NCBI RefSeq assembly: GCF_000427335.1
Contig: NZ_ATMR01000126.1
Coordinates: forward strand, 1-64,000
Length of the DNA: 64,000 bases
Direction of reading: 5' to 3'
From: Winogradskyella psychrotolerans RS-3
Lineage (GTDB): Bacteria > Bacteroidota > Bacteroidia > Flavobacteriales > Flavobacteriaceae
The translations under genes were made by a program, and so were the position numbers. This document shows positions 44,793 through 54,038 of this stretch, piece after piece. The notes under the pieces were generated by a model, which saw only the letters and a list, made by a program, of their open reading frames with translations, did no database searches and was not told the DNA's origin. How positions within the stretch are numbered: position 1 is the first letter of the stretch; every line of letters begins with the position of its first letter.

Positions 44793-44823
44793 CTTCTTTA
44801 TAACAATTCTAAATAAGGAGAGG

Positions 44824-45051
44824 TTGACATTAGCAGAATTAAAACGGGGACAGCAAGGCATTATCACAGACGTGTCTTCTGTTCATATTCCATTAAAATT
44901 GCTCGAAATGGGCTGTTTACCTGGTAATTTGGTAGAGCTTGTGCAAGTTGCACCTTTCGCAGACCCAATGTATCTTAACATTAATGGTACACATTTAGCA
45001 ATACGAAAAGAAACTGCTATTCATATTATAATTGAAACTGCGCATGAGTAA
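44824..45051 (+). CDS. feoA: Ferrous iron transport protein A
   Basis: This 75-residue SH3-like cytoplasmic protein shows the FeoA pattern LAELKRGQQGIITDV to LLEMGCLPGNLVELVQ and IRKETAIHIII. It assists FeoB. The start is TTG at 44824, preceded by AGGAGAGG as ribosome-binding site. It overlaps feoB by 8 bp (ATGAGTAA). Confidence 0.93.
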   Translation: MTLAELKRGQQGIITDVSSVHIPLKLLEMGCLPGNLVELVQVAPFADPMYLNINGTHLAIRKETAIHIIIETAHE

Positions 45052-47143
45052 GCAAATCAATGTTGCGTTAATTGGAAATCCCAATACAGGTAAAACGTCT
45101 GTTTTTAATGCCCTAACAGGATTAAATCAGAAAGTTGGTAATTATCCTGGTATTACCGTAGAAAAAAAAGAAGGTATCTGCAAACTACCACGAGGAGTAA
45201 AAGCGCATATTATTGATTTACCTGGAACGTATAGTTTAAACGCATCGTCCTTAGATGAAAACGTTGTTATAGAATTACTACTAAACAAAAACGATAAAGA
45301 TTATCCAGATCTTGCTGTTGTAGTTAGTGATGTAGAGAATTTAAAGCGAAATCTTCTTCTTTTTACTCAAATCAAAGATTTAAAAATTCCTACAATTCTA
45401 GTCATTAACATGTCTGATAGAATGGCTTACAAAGGCATTTCTTTAGATATCGATTATTTAGAACAAGAATTAAAAACCAAAATTGCCCTAATAAGCACCA
45501 GAAAAAACAAAGGGATTAACGAGCTTAAGGAATTAATAACACACTATAAAGAACTTTCTACGGAACCTTGCCTAGATGCCTCTTCCATAGATGAATCCTA
45601 TTTTGAAAACTTACGAAAAGCATTTCCAAATCAGTTATTATACAAACTTTGGTTAGTAATTACCCAAGATGTCAACTTCGGAAAAACAGATAGAAAAACA
45701 TATGATGCTGTAGAAGATTTTAAAACAAAATCCAAAACAGATTTAAAACGACTTCAACAAAAAGAAACCATAAAGCGGTATCAGTTTATAAATGAAACGC
45801 TTAAAAAAGGACAAACTATTGACCTTAATTCGGCAAAAGATTTACGTATTAAATTAGATAGAATTCTAACTCATAAAGTTTGGGGTTATTTAATTTTCGG
45901 TGCCATTTTATTAACGATTTTTCAAGCTATTTATGATTGGTCTAGTATTCCAATGGATTTCATAGATAGTTCGTTTGCCTCTCTAAGTGAGTGGACAAAA
46001 AACACATTGCCAGAAGGTGCCTTTACAAATCTTTTAGCTGAAGGTATTATTTCAGGACTCGGAGGCATCGTTATATTCATTCCTCAGATTGCCTTCCTAT
46101 TTCTGTTTATTTCAATATTGGAAGAAAGCGGTTATATGAGTCGTGTTGTGTTTTTAATGGATCGTATTATGCGACGTTTTGGGCTTAGCGGAAAAAGTGT
46201 TGTACCTCTAATTTCAGGAACAGCTTGTGCGATTCCGGCAATTATGGCAACACGTAATATTGAAAGTTGGAAAGAGCGTTTAATCACCATTTTAGTAACA
46301 CCTTTTACGACGTGTTCGGCAAGATTGCCTGTATACCTTATTATTATTGCTTTAGTTATACCTGAAGGACGAATTTTAGGATTAAGCTATCAAGCCTTAA
46401 CTTTAATGTTATTATATCTTATTGGCTTTGGAGCCGCTGTTGGTTCGGCATGGATTCTTAATAAGATATTAAAAATAAAAAGCAAGAGTTTCTTTGTGGT
46501 AGAAATGCCAAATTACAAATTACCTTTATTTAAAAATGTCGCTTTAACGGTTTTAGAAAAAACAAAAGCTTTTGTATTTGGAGCTGGTAAAATTATACTT
46601 GCAATTTCTATCGTATTGTGGTTTTTAGCATCTTATGGACCAGGAGACAACTTTAATAATGCAGATACTATTGTAACCGAACAATATGCTTCAGAAAATT
46701 TGACTGAAGATGAACTACATCAAAAAATAGAATCTCACAAACTAGAACATTCCTTTATTGGTATTGCTGGCCATGCCATCGAACCAGCTATTAGACCTTT
46801 AGGTTACGATTGGAAAATTGGTATTGCAATAGTAAGTTCTTTTGCTGCGCGTGAAGTTTTTGTTGGGACCCTAGCCACTATTTATAGTGTTGGTAGTGAT
46901 GAAGAAGAAACCATTAAAAACAGAATGGCCGGAGAAGTAAACCCTATTCTCGGTGGTCCATTATTTAACTTTGCTTCTGGTATTTCTTTGCTTCTTTTTT
47001 ATGCCTTTGCTATGCAATGTATGAGTACACTTGCTGTTGTTAAAAAAGAAACTAATTCATGGAAATGGCCGATGTATCAATTAGTAATTATGAGTGGATT
47101 TGCTTATATTGTAGCATTAGTCGCTTATCAAGTATTAAAATAG
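45044..47143 (+). CDS. feoB: Ferrous iron transport protein B
   Basis: This inner-membrane Fe(II) transporter of 699 residues has an N-terminal G domain (GNPNTGKTSVFNAL as P-loop, DLPGTYSL as G3, NMSDRM in place of NKxD as G4) and then a membrane part with two gate regions (SGTACAIPAIMATR and SFAAREVFVGTL). ATG at 45044 overlaps the feoA stop. The first half of the membrane part includes the usual LEESGYMSRVVFLMD. A short Cys-rich partner gene follows. Confidence 0.96.
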   Translation: MSKQINVALIGNPNTGKTSVFNALTGLNQKVGNYPGITVEKKEGICKLPRGVKAHIIDLPGTYSLNASSLDENVVIELLLNKNDKDYPDLAVVVSDVENLKRNLLLFTQIKDLKIPTILVINMSDRMAYKGISLDIDYLEQELKTKIALISTRKNKGINELKELITHYKELSTEPCLDASSIDESYFENLRKAFPNQLLYKLWLVITQDVNFGKTDRKTYDAVEDFKTKSKTDLKRLQQKETIKRYQFINETLKKGQTIDLNSAKDLRIKLDRILTHKVWGYLIFGAILLTIFQAIYDWSSIPMDFIDSSFASLSEWTKNTLPEGAFTNLLAEGIISGLGGIVIFIPQIAFLFLFISILEESGYMSRVVFLMDRIMRRFGLSGKSVVPLISGTACAIPAIMATRNIESWKERLITILVTPFTTCSARLPVYLIIIALVIPEGRILGLSYQALTLMLLYLIGFGAAVGSAWILNKILKIKSKSFFVVEMPNYKLPLFKNVALTVLEKTKAFVFGAGKIILAISIVLWFLASYGPGDNFNNADTIVTEQYASENLTEDELHQKIESHKLEHSFIGIAGHAIEPAIRPLGYDWKIGIAIVSSFAAREVFVGTLATIYSVGSDEEETIKNRMAGEVNPILGGPLFNFASGISLLLFYAFAMQCMSTLAVVKKETNSWKWPMYQLVIMSGFAYIVALVAYQVLK

Positions 47144-47173
47144 ACCTAGCAGGTTTTAAAAACCTATCAAGTC
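47143..47173. repeat. 31-nt imperfect palindrome (family 2), copy 1
   Basis: GACCTAGCAGGTTTT and AAAACCTATCAAGTC are imperfect inverted arms. It matches copy 2 at 54442 in 23 of 31 positions. It begins at the last base of the feoB stop codon and may help end the feoAB message. Confidence 0.6.
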
Positions 47174-47188
47174 TTTAAAAATGAATTT

Positions 47189-47329
47189 ATGAACACAATA
47201 ATTCAAAATATATTAGTTTTTTCTGCATTAGGATTGGCCTTACTTTTTCTAGTACGGAAATACATTTGGTCACCTAAGAAAAAATCTACCAAAGCTTGTG
47301 GAGGCGATGATGGCTGTGGATGTCATTAA
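47189..47329 (+). CDS. FeoB-associated Cys-rich membrane protein
   Basis: This 46-residue protein has one transmembrane helix (about 7-23, ILVFSALGLALLFLVRK) and a Cys-rich cytoplasmic tail KACGGDDGCGCH. This layout is that of small FeoB-associated proteins found next to feoB in many bacteria, and its position right after feoB supports the call. It may tune or stabilise FeoB. Confidence 0.8.
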   Translation: MNTIIQNILVFSALGLALLFLVRKYIWSPKKKSTKACGGDDGCGCH

Positions 47330-47380
47330 ATCCCTTTAAAATCCAAGATTCACGAATTCCATAGTATTAAAATAAAGTCA

Positions 47381-47646
47381 ATGAGTAAAAAAGGGATAAC
47401 ATTAATTATAACTTGTCAATTTTAATCATCTTATAAGCATACATTTTCGATTACAAATCTAACAAAATAACATTTCTAAAAGACCTCATCAGTGGTATTC
47501 TTATATGTATTGGTCTTTTTATTTCGGCACTAGTCTTTATTGAGCTGTTTAACCTAACTATCGTTCACGGTATTTTCTGTGTGAGTATAGAAATTATTCT
47601 CCTGTTTGCCTTAAAAGCTTTTATACAGAGCAATAGTAGTAAGTAA
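47381..47646 (+). pseudogene. Decayed small membrane-protein gene
   Basis: A start MSKKGITLIITC at 47381 runs into a stop after 14 codons. In another frame AYIFDYKSNKITFLKDLISG leads to two hydrophobic segments and ends at 47646, but that frame has no start codon. The parts look like one small membrane protein broken by a frameshift and a stop. Parent family not recognised. Confidence 0.4.
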
Positions 47647-47653
47647 ATTGATC

Positions 47654-48463
47654 CTATTTTTCTATAAAATCTGCAGGAATAGAAAATGTATCAGCATCTG
47701 GGGTCACAAACTTTACATTGTTGATAAGCGTATTACCAATCACTTTACCTAAACCAGCATCTTTAGACCACTCATAAAATTCCCAGTTATGTGCAATTGG
47801 TACACCATCAATCATTTTATAATTAGAGTAACCTATAGCATGCGGATCTGATTCCGCTGCTTCTGTAGATTTATTAACGGTAACAATGTAAGCTACATAA
47901 TCCATCATATTGGTTTTTGGATCACTGTAAACAATATACCAATCATCTGGTGCATCGCCTGTATTAGCTTCAAACGTTAAATGTTGCGAATTGTATGTTT
48001 TATCATTAAGCTTTGCACTTTCTACATCAGACCATATAGTCCCTTGGTCGCTCAACTTAGTAGGAAACAATAAAAAATACATCCATGTGTAAGCATCAAA
48101 TCGCGCTGCTTTACCATTCGTAAGATTTGGAGAATGGAATACTTTTTCACCATCATAATAAATAAAAGTACCATCTTTCAATTCAATTTTTCCTTTTGTT
48201 GAATTGGTTAAAAATGTCATTTTTCCATTAAGGCGTTCGCTACCACCAAAACTAATCACCATATCTAACTCAATAGCTTGGTTAGATAAAAATACATCTT
48301 TGTTATAGGCCTTTTCAATAGTTTCTACGGGTGTGAGAACCTTATTTTCTACTATCGGTTCTGAAACTTCTACTTCAATAGTTTCTTTCTTGTCACTTTT
48401 ACAACTTGTAGCAAGTATTACAAGCAAAACACAAACGATACTAGACTTAAACATATGAGACAT
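47654..48463 (-). CDS. DUF6503-type lipoprotein
   Basis: This is a 269-residue envelope lipoprotein with lipobox LATSCKS (Cys about 21). After an acidic linker, the body (VETIEKAYNKDVFLSNQAIE, GKIELKDGTFIYYDGEKVF, DDWYIVYSDPKTNMMDYVAYI) fits the DUF6503 family of Bacteroidota, of unknown function. ATG could also be at 48454. It is on the minus strand like the regulator upstream, but a 125-nt gap separates them. Confidence 0.75.
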   Translation of the reverse strand: MSHMFKSSIVCVLLVILATSCKSDKKETIEVEVSEPIVENKVLTPVETIEKAYNKDVFLSNQAIELDMVISFGGSERLNGKMTFLTNSTKGKIELKDGTFIYYDGEKVFHSPNLTNGKAARFDAYTWMYFLLFPTKLSDQGTIWSDVESAKLNDKTYNSQHLTFEANTGDAPDDWYIVYSDPKTNMMDYVAYIVTVNKSTEAAESDPHAIGYSNYKMIDGVPIAHNWEFYEWSKDAGLGKVIGNTLINNVKFVTPDADTFSIPADFIEK

Positions 48464-48588
48464 ATTATAGAATTTTATTAAATGAGAATGACTTCAAAAT
48501 TATAGTGTAAAATGAACACTGACGCTCAGACTTAGCTATTTTAAGATAAATTTAGCTTTTTTAAACGAAATTTCTATCTAAAGCGGAA

Positions 48589-49245
48589 TTAAATCTTCTT
48601 TAAGTATAAATTTTTAGCCACACTTTGAGAGACTACAATTTCCGAATTTTCTAAAGCTATTTTTATAGAATTATCAAAAGGCTCTTTGTGCTTCACCGTA
48701 ATTATAGTGCCTAGCGCAATATGATTGCTGTCTAGATATTTTAAAAAATTAGAAGAGGTATCATCAACGCCAACACATTTATAAGTAGAACCAACTTCGG
48801 CTTTAGCCAAAACTATTTTTTCAATATGCTTAAAATTACCTTCCTTATCTGGAATTGGATCTCCATGAGGATCATACGTAGGAAACTCTAAGAACGCATC
48901 TAGCTCATCAATCAATTTATCAGATTTAATATGCTCTAAATGTTCTGCAACTTCGTGAACTTCATCCCAAGAAAAATTTAGCTTTTCAACTAAAAACACT
49001 TCCCACAGGCGATGTTTACGAATAATGTTTACAGCAACACGTTTACCATCGTCAGTTAAGGTAACACCTTGGTATTTTTTATAATCCGCGTAATTCTTTT
49101 CAGATAATTTTTTAATCATATCTGTAACAGAAGATGCTTTAGTCTGCATGGCAGAAGCAATAGCATTTGTATTCACCGTTTTTTCGCCATTACTGCTTAA
49201 ATAGTAAATGGCTTTAATATAATTTTCTTCTGTTAGTGTAATCAT
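48589..49245 (-). CDS. DtxR/MntR-family metal-dependent repressor
   Basis: This 218-residue cytoplasmic repressor has a winged HTH (TEENYIKAIYYLSSNGE, MQTKASSVTDMIKKL, and the wing YKKYQGVTLTDDGK), a dimerisation and metal-binding helix set (HRLWEVFLVEKLNFSWDEVHEVAEHLEH), and a C-terminal FeoA-like SH3 domain. The metal may be Mn or Fe. It is divergent from a TonB receptor followed by a metal ABC operon, with a strong inverted repeat between, so it very likely controls both. Confidence 0.92.
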   Translation of the reverse strand: MITLTEENYIKAIYYLSSNGEKTVNTNAIASAMQTKASSVTDMIKKLSEKNYADYKKYQGVTLTDDGKRVAVNIIRKHRLWEVFLVEKLNFSWDEVHEVAEHLEHIKSDKLIDELDAFLEFPTYDPHGDPIPDKEGNFKHIEKIVLAKAEVGSTYKCVGVDDTSSNFLKYLDSNHIALGTIITVKHKEPFDNSIKIALENSEIVVSQSVAKNLYLKKI

Positions 49246-49262
49246 AGTTTTATCCTGTACAG

Positions 49263-49270
49263 CAAATATA
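49263..49270 (-). promoter_or_regulatory. -7 box for the DtxR/MntR-type gene
   Basis: On the minus strand it reads TATATTTG. Its -33 region would fall at about 49290, at the edge of the inverted repeat. Confidence 0.6.
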
Positions 49271-49290
49271 GAAAAAGTAAACTTCTTAAA

Positions 49291-49316
49291 ATATTTTTAG
49301 ACTAATCTAAAAATAT
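49291..49316. promoter_or_regulatory. DtxR/MntR-type operator (11-bp inverted repeat)
   Basis: ATATTTTTAGA-CTAA-TCTAAAAATAT is a perfect inverted repeat. Its core TTTAGACTAATCTAAA resembles DtxR/IdeR/MntR boxes. It occupies the -33 zone of both divergent promoters, so binding would shut both off. Confidence 0.8.
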
Positions 49317-49319
49317 ATT

Positions 49320-49327
49320 TATATTTG
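49320..49327 (+). promoter_or_regulatory. -7 box for TonB receptor gene
   Basis: TATATTTG begins 4 nt after the inverted repeat and 18 nt ends before the ATG at 49345. Confidence 0.65.
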
Positions 49328-49344
49328 CTTAAAAAATAATAAAG

Positions 49345-51645
49345 ATGAGACTAATAATACTTTTGCTTTTTGCTTCAGCCACTTGTATAAATGCCCAAAA
49401 CACCTATGAAATTACTGGTCGAGTAACTTCGGAAGGACAACCATTACCTTTTGCTAATATTTATATTGAAGACAATTCAAAAGGAACACTATCCGATAAC
49501 AATGGAAATTTTATTATAAAAGACTTAAAAGCAGGAACCTATATTATTGTCGCGTCTTTTACAGGCATTAAAACGGAAACAAAACGCGTTTCTATCACAA
49601 CCGATAATGTGTATGTCACGTTCGATTTGGTCAATAAAAATAATTTAGACGAAGTGGTCATTACAGGAACACGTACAGAAAAACGCCGTACAGATTCTCC
49701 CGTCATCGTTAATTTAATTAATAGCGAAACTTTAGAACAAGTTGTAGCCACTGATCTTTCTGAAGGCTTGCGTTTTCAACCAGGACTGCGCGTTGAGATG
49801 GATTGCCAAACTTGTAATTATAGTCAAATTCGTATGAACGGACTTCAAGGTGGTTATTCTCAAATTCTTATTAACGGACGTCCTATTTTTAGCCCATTAA
49901 CTGGCTTATATGGTTTAGAACAAATTCCGGTTAATATGATAGAACGTATCGAAGTGGTTCGTGGCGGAGTCTCAGCACTCTATGGATCTAGTGCCATCGG
50001 AGGAACCGTAAACGTAATTACCAAAATCCCCAAACAAGATGGTTATAACTTTAGCTATGCATATCAGAACATCAACGGAGGCGCTGACCAAAATTTAATC
50101 AATGGAAATGCCACTGTAGTTAGCAATGATTATAAATCTGGCGCGACTTTTTTTGTAAGTAACCGAACCCGAACAGCCTACGACGCCAATGACGATAACT
50201 TTTCTGAATTACCTGAACTAAAAAATACCTCTTTTGGTGTGAATGCTTTTTTTCTACCTACAGAAAATTCTAAATTAGAAGTCAATTTAAGCAAGCTTTT
50301 CGAATACCGTTTCGGAGGCGAAATGGTGGATAAACCAGCTTATTTAACACAACAGTCCGAAGAGCGCGATCACCATGTACTTATGGCGAGTTTAGATTAT
50401 CAAATTAACTTTAACGACGATAAAAATTCATTGATTTTATATTATGGAGGTCAGCGTACAGATCGTGATCATTACACCGGAATTATTCCGGATGATGCTG
50501 ATGAACAAACCGCCTTTTTCGCAGATCCACCTTACGGAATTTCGGAAGTAACCACGCATCAAGGAGGTGTTCAATTAAATAATAGATTCGATGATTTTTT
50601 AGGAGGCACAACTGTATTAACCGCTGGTGTAGAATATGTCTATGATGATGTTATGGATGAGATCACCTCGTACAATTACCTCATCGATCAGACCACAAAA
50701 AATTATGGTGTATTTGTTCAGAATGATTGGGAAGTCACCGAAGACATCAATTTTCTAGCAGGCTTCAGATTAGATGATCATAATTTGGTAGATAATGTTG
50801 TTTTCAGCCCACGGTTATCTTTGCTCTATAAACTAAAAGAAACCACACAATTCCGTTTAGGTTGGGGAACTGGCTTTAGAGCACCACAGGCTTTTGATAC
50901 CGATTTACATATTGCTTTTGCTGGTGGTGGCATCTCTAGAATTTCACTTTCAGAAGATTTAATCGAAGAACGCTCTAACAGTTTTACCGCTTCCATGAAT
51001 TACGACAAAGCCACCGAACATGTTATCGCGGGCTTTACAGTTGAAGGGTTTTACACTCATTTGGAGGATGCCTTTTTTCAATTTCCACTAGGAGAAGATG
51101 AGTTTGGAGAACGTTTTGAAAAGCGAAATGGTAGTGGTGCAACCGTAAAAGGATTCACTTTAGAAGCACGCGCTAATTTTGATTATGTTTTTGAAGTTGA
51201 AGCTGGATTCACCATTCAGTCTAGCCGATTTGATGATGCGGTTGAAAACATTGAAGGTTTAGAAACTAAACGCGAATTCTTAAGAACACCTAACGATTAT
51301 GGTTATGCCACGTTAACTTATAAACCAACAAAACAGTTGACAGCTAGTGCTAACTTAATTTACACAGGTCAAATGGATATTACCCATTTTGCAGGAGAAG
51401 GCACAGGACAAACCGTTGATGAATATGATACAACAGATACGTTTACGGAATTGAGTTTACGTTTGGGTTACACATTCAACCTACCAAAAGTAAGCACAGA
51501 CTTAGAGCTTTACGGAGGCGTTAAAAATATTTCAAATAGCTATCAAAATGATTTTGATACTGGTAAAAATCGCGATAGCAATTATATTTATGGTTCTGCA
51601 GCACCACGAACCTTTTTTCTAGGACTTTCTATCAGCTCGCTTTAA
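49345..51645 (+). CDS. TonB-dependent outer-membrane receptor (metal-regulated)
   Basis: This 766-residue receptor has a signal peptide (ending INAQ), a carboxypeptidase-like beta domain (ITGRVTSEGQPLPFANIYIE), a plug (VVITGTRTEKRRTDSPVIV, ERIEVVRGGVSALYGSSAIGG) and a beta barrel ending RTFFLGLSISSL. CQTCNY in the plug is a CxxC pair. With the DtxR/MntR box in its promoter and a metal ABC operon downstream, it probably takes up a metal or metal chelate. A thioredoxin gene follows by 14 nt. Confidence 0.93.
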   Translation: MRLIILLLFASATCINAQNTYEITGRVTSEGQPLPFANIYIEDNSKGTLSDNNGNFIIKDLKAGTYIIVASFTGIKTETKRVSITTDNVYVTFDLVNKNNLDEVVITGTRTEKRRTDSPVIVNLINSETLEQVVATDLSEGLRFQPGLRVEMDCQTCNYSQIRMNGLQGGYSQILINGRPIFSPLTGLYGLEQIPVNMIERIEVVRGGVSALYGSSAIGGTVNVITKIPKQDGYNFSYAYQNINGGADQNLINGNATVVSNDYKSGATFFVSNRTRTAYDANDDNFSELPELKNTSFGVNAFFLPTENSKLEVNLSKLFEYRFGGEMVDKPAYLTQQSEERDHHVLMASLDYQINFNDDKNSLILYYGGQRTDRDHYTGIIPDDADEQTAFFADPPYGISEVTTHQGGVQLNNRFDDFLGGTTVLTAGVEYVYDDVMDEITSYNYLIDQTTKNYGVFVQNDWEVTEDINFLAGFRLDDHNLVDNVVFSPRLSLLYKLKETTQFRLGWGTGFRAPQAFDTDLHIAFAGGGISRISLSEDLIEERSNSFTASMNYDKATEHVIAGFTVEGFYTHLEDAFFQFPLGEDEFGERFEKRNGSGATVKGFTLEARANFDYVFEVEAGFTIQSSRFDDAVENIEGLETKREFLRTPNDYGYATLTYKPTKQLTASANLIYTGQMDITHFAGEGTGQTVDEYDTTDTFTELSLRLGYTFNLPKVSTDLELYGGVKNISNSYQNDFDTGKNRDSNYIYGSAAPRTFFLGLSISSL

Positions 51646-51659
51646 TCAGTAAAAAAGCA

Positions 51660-52130
51660 ATGAAAATTTGTCTCAATTTAGTAATGTTAGTCATGGTCAG
51701 CACAGTCTTTTCACAAACAGAAAAGGCTGTGAATTGGCTTAATTTTGAACAATTAGAAGATTCCATTCTAATACAACCTAAAAAAGTATTCATTGATTTT
51801 TATGCCAACTGGTGTTCACCTTGTATAAAAATGCAAAAGGAAGTTTTTACAGACACCTTAATTATTGATTTACTTAACCAGAACTATTACGCCGTGAAAA
51901 TGAATGTTGAGACACAGGACACTATATCTTTCGGCAATCAGGTTTTCATCAACAAACGTTTAAACAAAAGAAATCCTGTTCATCAAATACCATTATTAAT
52001 GGCGAGGCAAAAAAACAAACCATTTTCATTGCCTGCATTAGTATTCTTAGACGAAAAATTTCAAGCCACAGCACGTTACTTTCAGTACCTCAATGTTAAA
52101 CAACTTTCTATAATACTTTCAGATCAATAA
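51660..52130 (+). CDS. Exported thioredoxin-family protein
   Basis: This 156-residue protein has a signal peptide and a thioredoxin fold with the active site FYANWCSPCIKMQKEVF and cis-Pro in QIPLLM or LPALVF. It would act in the periplasm. It lies 14 nt after the TonB receptor, in what looks like the same operon. Confidence 0.87.
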   Translation: MKICLNLVMLVMVSTVFSQTEKAVNWLNFEQLEDSILIQPKKVFIDFYANWCSPCIKMQKEVFTDTLIIDLLNQNYYAVKMNVETQDTISFGNQVFINKRLNKRNPVHQIPLLMARQKNKPFSLPALVFLDEKFQATARYFQYLNVKQLSIILSDQ

Positions 52131-52207
52131 AAAACAGATTTGAATCCTACTAAAAACAGATTAACTCTTCTCATTTTTTAGTACCTTCGTAATAAATATT
52201 TAGATAT

Positions 52208-53119
52208 ATGAAAAAAATAATTTTCTTCTTAGCTATCACGCTCATTTTTACGGCGTGTAAGGACGAATCTAAAGACAACGGAAAACTCAATATTGTAACC
52301 ACTACAACCATGATTACTGATTTAGTTCAGAATATTGGCGGAGATATGATTAATATACAGGGCTTAATGGGTTCTGGGGTCGATCCGCACCTTTACAAAG
52401 CCAGCGAAGGTGATGTTTCTAAATTAGTCAATGCCGATATCATATTCTATAGTGGCTTACATTTAGAAGGAAAACTTGTGGAAGTCCTAGAAAAAATGGA
52501 GAGTTCTCAAAAAATAACGATAGCACTCTCAGATGCTCTAGATGAAAACACACTTATAGGTTCTAAATATTTTGCTTCAAATTACGATCCACACGTTTGG
52601 TTCGATATTAATTATTTTCAGCAATTTGCAAAAAAAGTAGCGAATGTCTTATCTAAAAAGGATCCTGAAAACGCCCAAAAATACGAAGCCAACAAAAATG
52701 CTTATATTGTTAAATTAGAAACCCTTCAGAATAACATAAAGCAGACTATAGAAACACTTCCAAAGGGAAAAAGAATATTAGTAACTGCCCATGATGCGTT
52801 TAACTATTTTGGAAAAGCCTACGGATTTGAAGTCGTTGGTTTACAAGGTATATCAACAGCAACTGAAGCCGGTGTACAAGATGTTCAAAAATTGGCTACA
52901 TTTATTATCGAGAAAAACATTAAAGCCATATTTATAGAAAGTTCAGTACCAAAACGAACGATTGAAGCTCTGCAGGCTTCTGTAAAATCTAAAGGACATG
53001 ATGTCGAAATTGGAGGCACTTTATATTCTGATGCTTTAGGAAGTGCTGGAACAGTTGAAGGTACTTACATTGGGATGTTTGAGTACAATGTGAATACGAT
53101 AGTGAATGCCTTGAAATAA
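52208..53119 (+). CDS. Metal ABC transporter substrate-binding lipoprotein (TroA/MntA-like)
   Basis: This 303-residue lipoprotein has lipobox FTAC (Cys17). It belongs to cluster A-I metal-binding proteins: metal ligands lie in GVDPHLY, DPHVWFD, and ISTATEAG and ESSVPKRTIE. It lacks the His-rich loop of ZnuA, which favours Mn or Fe over Zn, but that is not proof. It opens the ABC operon. Confidence 0.92.
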   Translation: MKKIIFFLAITLIFTACKDESKDNGKLNIVTTTTMITDLVQNIGGDMINIQGLMGSGVDPHLYKASEGDVSKLVNADIIFYSGLHLEGKLVEVLEKMESSQKITIALSDALDENTLIGSKYFASNYDPHVWFDINYFQQFAKKVANVLSKKDPENAQKYEANKNAYIVKLETLQNNIKQTIETLPKGKRILVTAHDAFNYFGKAYGFEVVGLQGISTATEAGVQDVQKLATFIIEKNIKAIFIESSVPKRTIEALQASVKSKGHDVEIGGTLYSDALGSAGTVEGTYIGMFEYNVNTIVNALK

Positions 53120-53120
53120 T

Positions 53121-53143
53121 ATTCCTGCGAAAGCAGGAATCTC
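53121..53143. repeat. Small palindromic repeat (family 1), copy upstream of ATPase
   Basis: ATTCCTGC-GAAA-GCAGGAAT is a perfect 8-bp inverted repeat with a 4-nt loop, followed by CTC. It lies between the binding-protein and ATPase genes. Confidence 0.75.
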
Positions 53144-53166
53144 ATGAAACTTAGTTCAATTCTAAA

Positions 53167-53964
53167 ATGAAAAAAGACTCAAAGGAAAATATAAAACATA
53201 GTAGTCCTAGTGACAAGACTCCTGCTTCCGCAGGAGTAATTGCCGTAAAAGTAGACGATCTTACCGTTGCCTACAACTACAAACCTGTACTTTGGGACAT
53301 CGATTTAGAAATCCCAGAAGGAGTTTTAATGGCTATTGTTGGTCCGAATGGAGCAGGAAAATCCACACTTATAAAATCTATTTTAGGAATTTTAAAACCC
53401 ATTGCAGGAAGTGTCACTATCTACGGAAAACCTTATAAAAAGCAAAGACAACTCGTAGCCTACGTGCCTCAAAAAGGAAGTGTAGATTGGGATTTCCCTA
53501 CCACAGCATTAGATGTGGTGATGATGGGAACCTATGGAAGTTTGGGCTGGATAAAACGTCCTGGACAAAAAGAGAAAAAAGCGTCACTAGAAGCTTTAGA
53601 AAAAGTAGGGATGTTAGCGTTTAAAAGTCGACAGATTAGTCAACTTTCGGGAGGACAACAACAACGTATTTTCTTAGCACGTGCTTTGGTACAAAATGCT
53701 TCTATCTATTTTATGGATGAACCATTTCAAGGAGTCGATGCCACCACTGAAATTGCCATCATTAACATCTTAAAAGAATTACGAAAAGCAGGTAAAACGG
53801 TTATTGTAGTCCATCACGATTTACAAACTGTACCCGAATATTTTGATTGGGTTACCTTTTTAAATGTGAAGAAAATTGCCACAGGACCTGTAAAGGATAT
53901 CTTTAATGACGATAACTTAACGAAGACCTATGGTATTAATTATAAAGTGAGTATACAGGAGTAG
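53167..53964 (+). CDS. Metal ABC transporter ATP-binding protein
   Basis: This 265-residue ATPase has Walker [10 protein letters not shown], the signature LSGGQQQR, Walker B IYFMDEP and the switch His in VVHHD. ATG at 53167 gives an N-terminal extension of about 30 polar residues before the ATPase fold ([13 protein letters not shown]). A palindromic repeat at 53218-53237 encodes part of it (KTPASAGV). It partners with two permeases downstream, but a VOC-protein gene lies between. Confidence 0.94.
   Translation: MKKDSKENIKHSSPSDKTPASAGVIAVKVDDLTVAYNYKPVLWDIDLEIPEGVLMAIVGPNGAGKSTLIKSILGILKPIAGSVTIYGKPYKKQRQLVAYVPQKGSVDWDFPTTALDVVMMGTYGSLGWIKRPGQKEKKASLEALEKVGMLAFKSRQISQLSGGQQQRIFLARALVQNASIYFMDEPFQGVDATTEIAIINILKELRKAGKTVIVVHHDLQTVPEYFDWVTFLNVKKIATGPVKDIFNDDNLTKTYGINYKVSIQE
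53218..53237. repeat. Family-1 palindrome inside the ATPase gene
   Basis: ACTCCTGC-TTCC-GCAGGAGT is a perfect 8-bp inverted repeat in the reading frame of the ABC ATPase, where it codes for the linker before the nucleotide-binding fold. Confidence 0.75.
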
Positions 53965-54038
53965 AAACATAGTTGATAGTGTTCAGTTGGCGGTTGACAG
54001 TGCTTACTCTAATGAGAACTAAGAAAGCAATAAAAAAC

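Noticed and set aside
53973..54038. Upstream in-frame extension of the VOC gene
   Set aside because: The added residues are hydrophobic and basic with no similarity to the VOC fold, and the DNA is a degenerate repeat-like stretch; ATG 54039 fits the family start.
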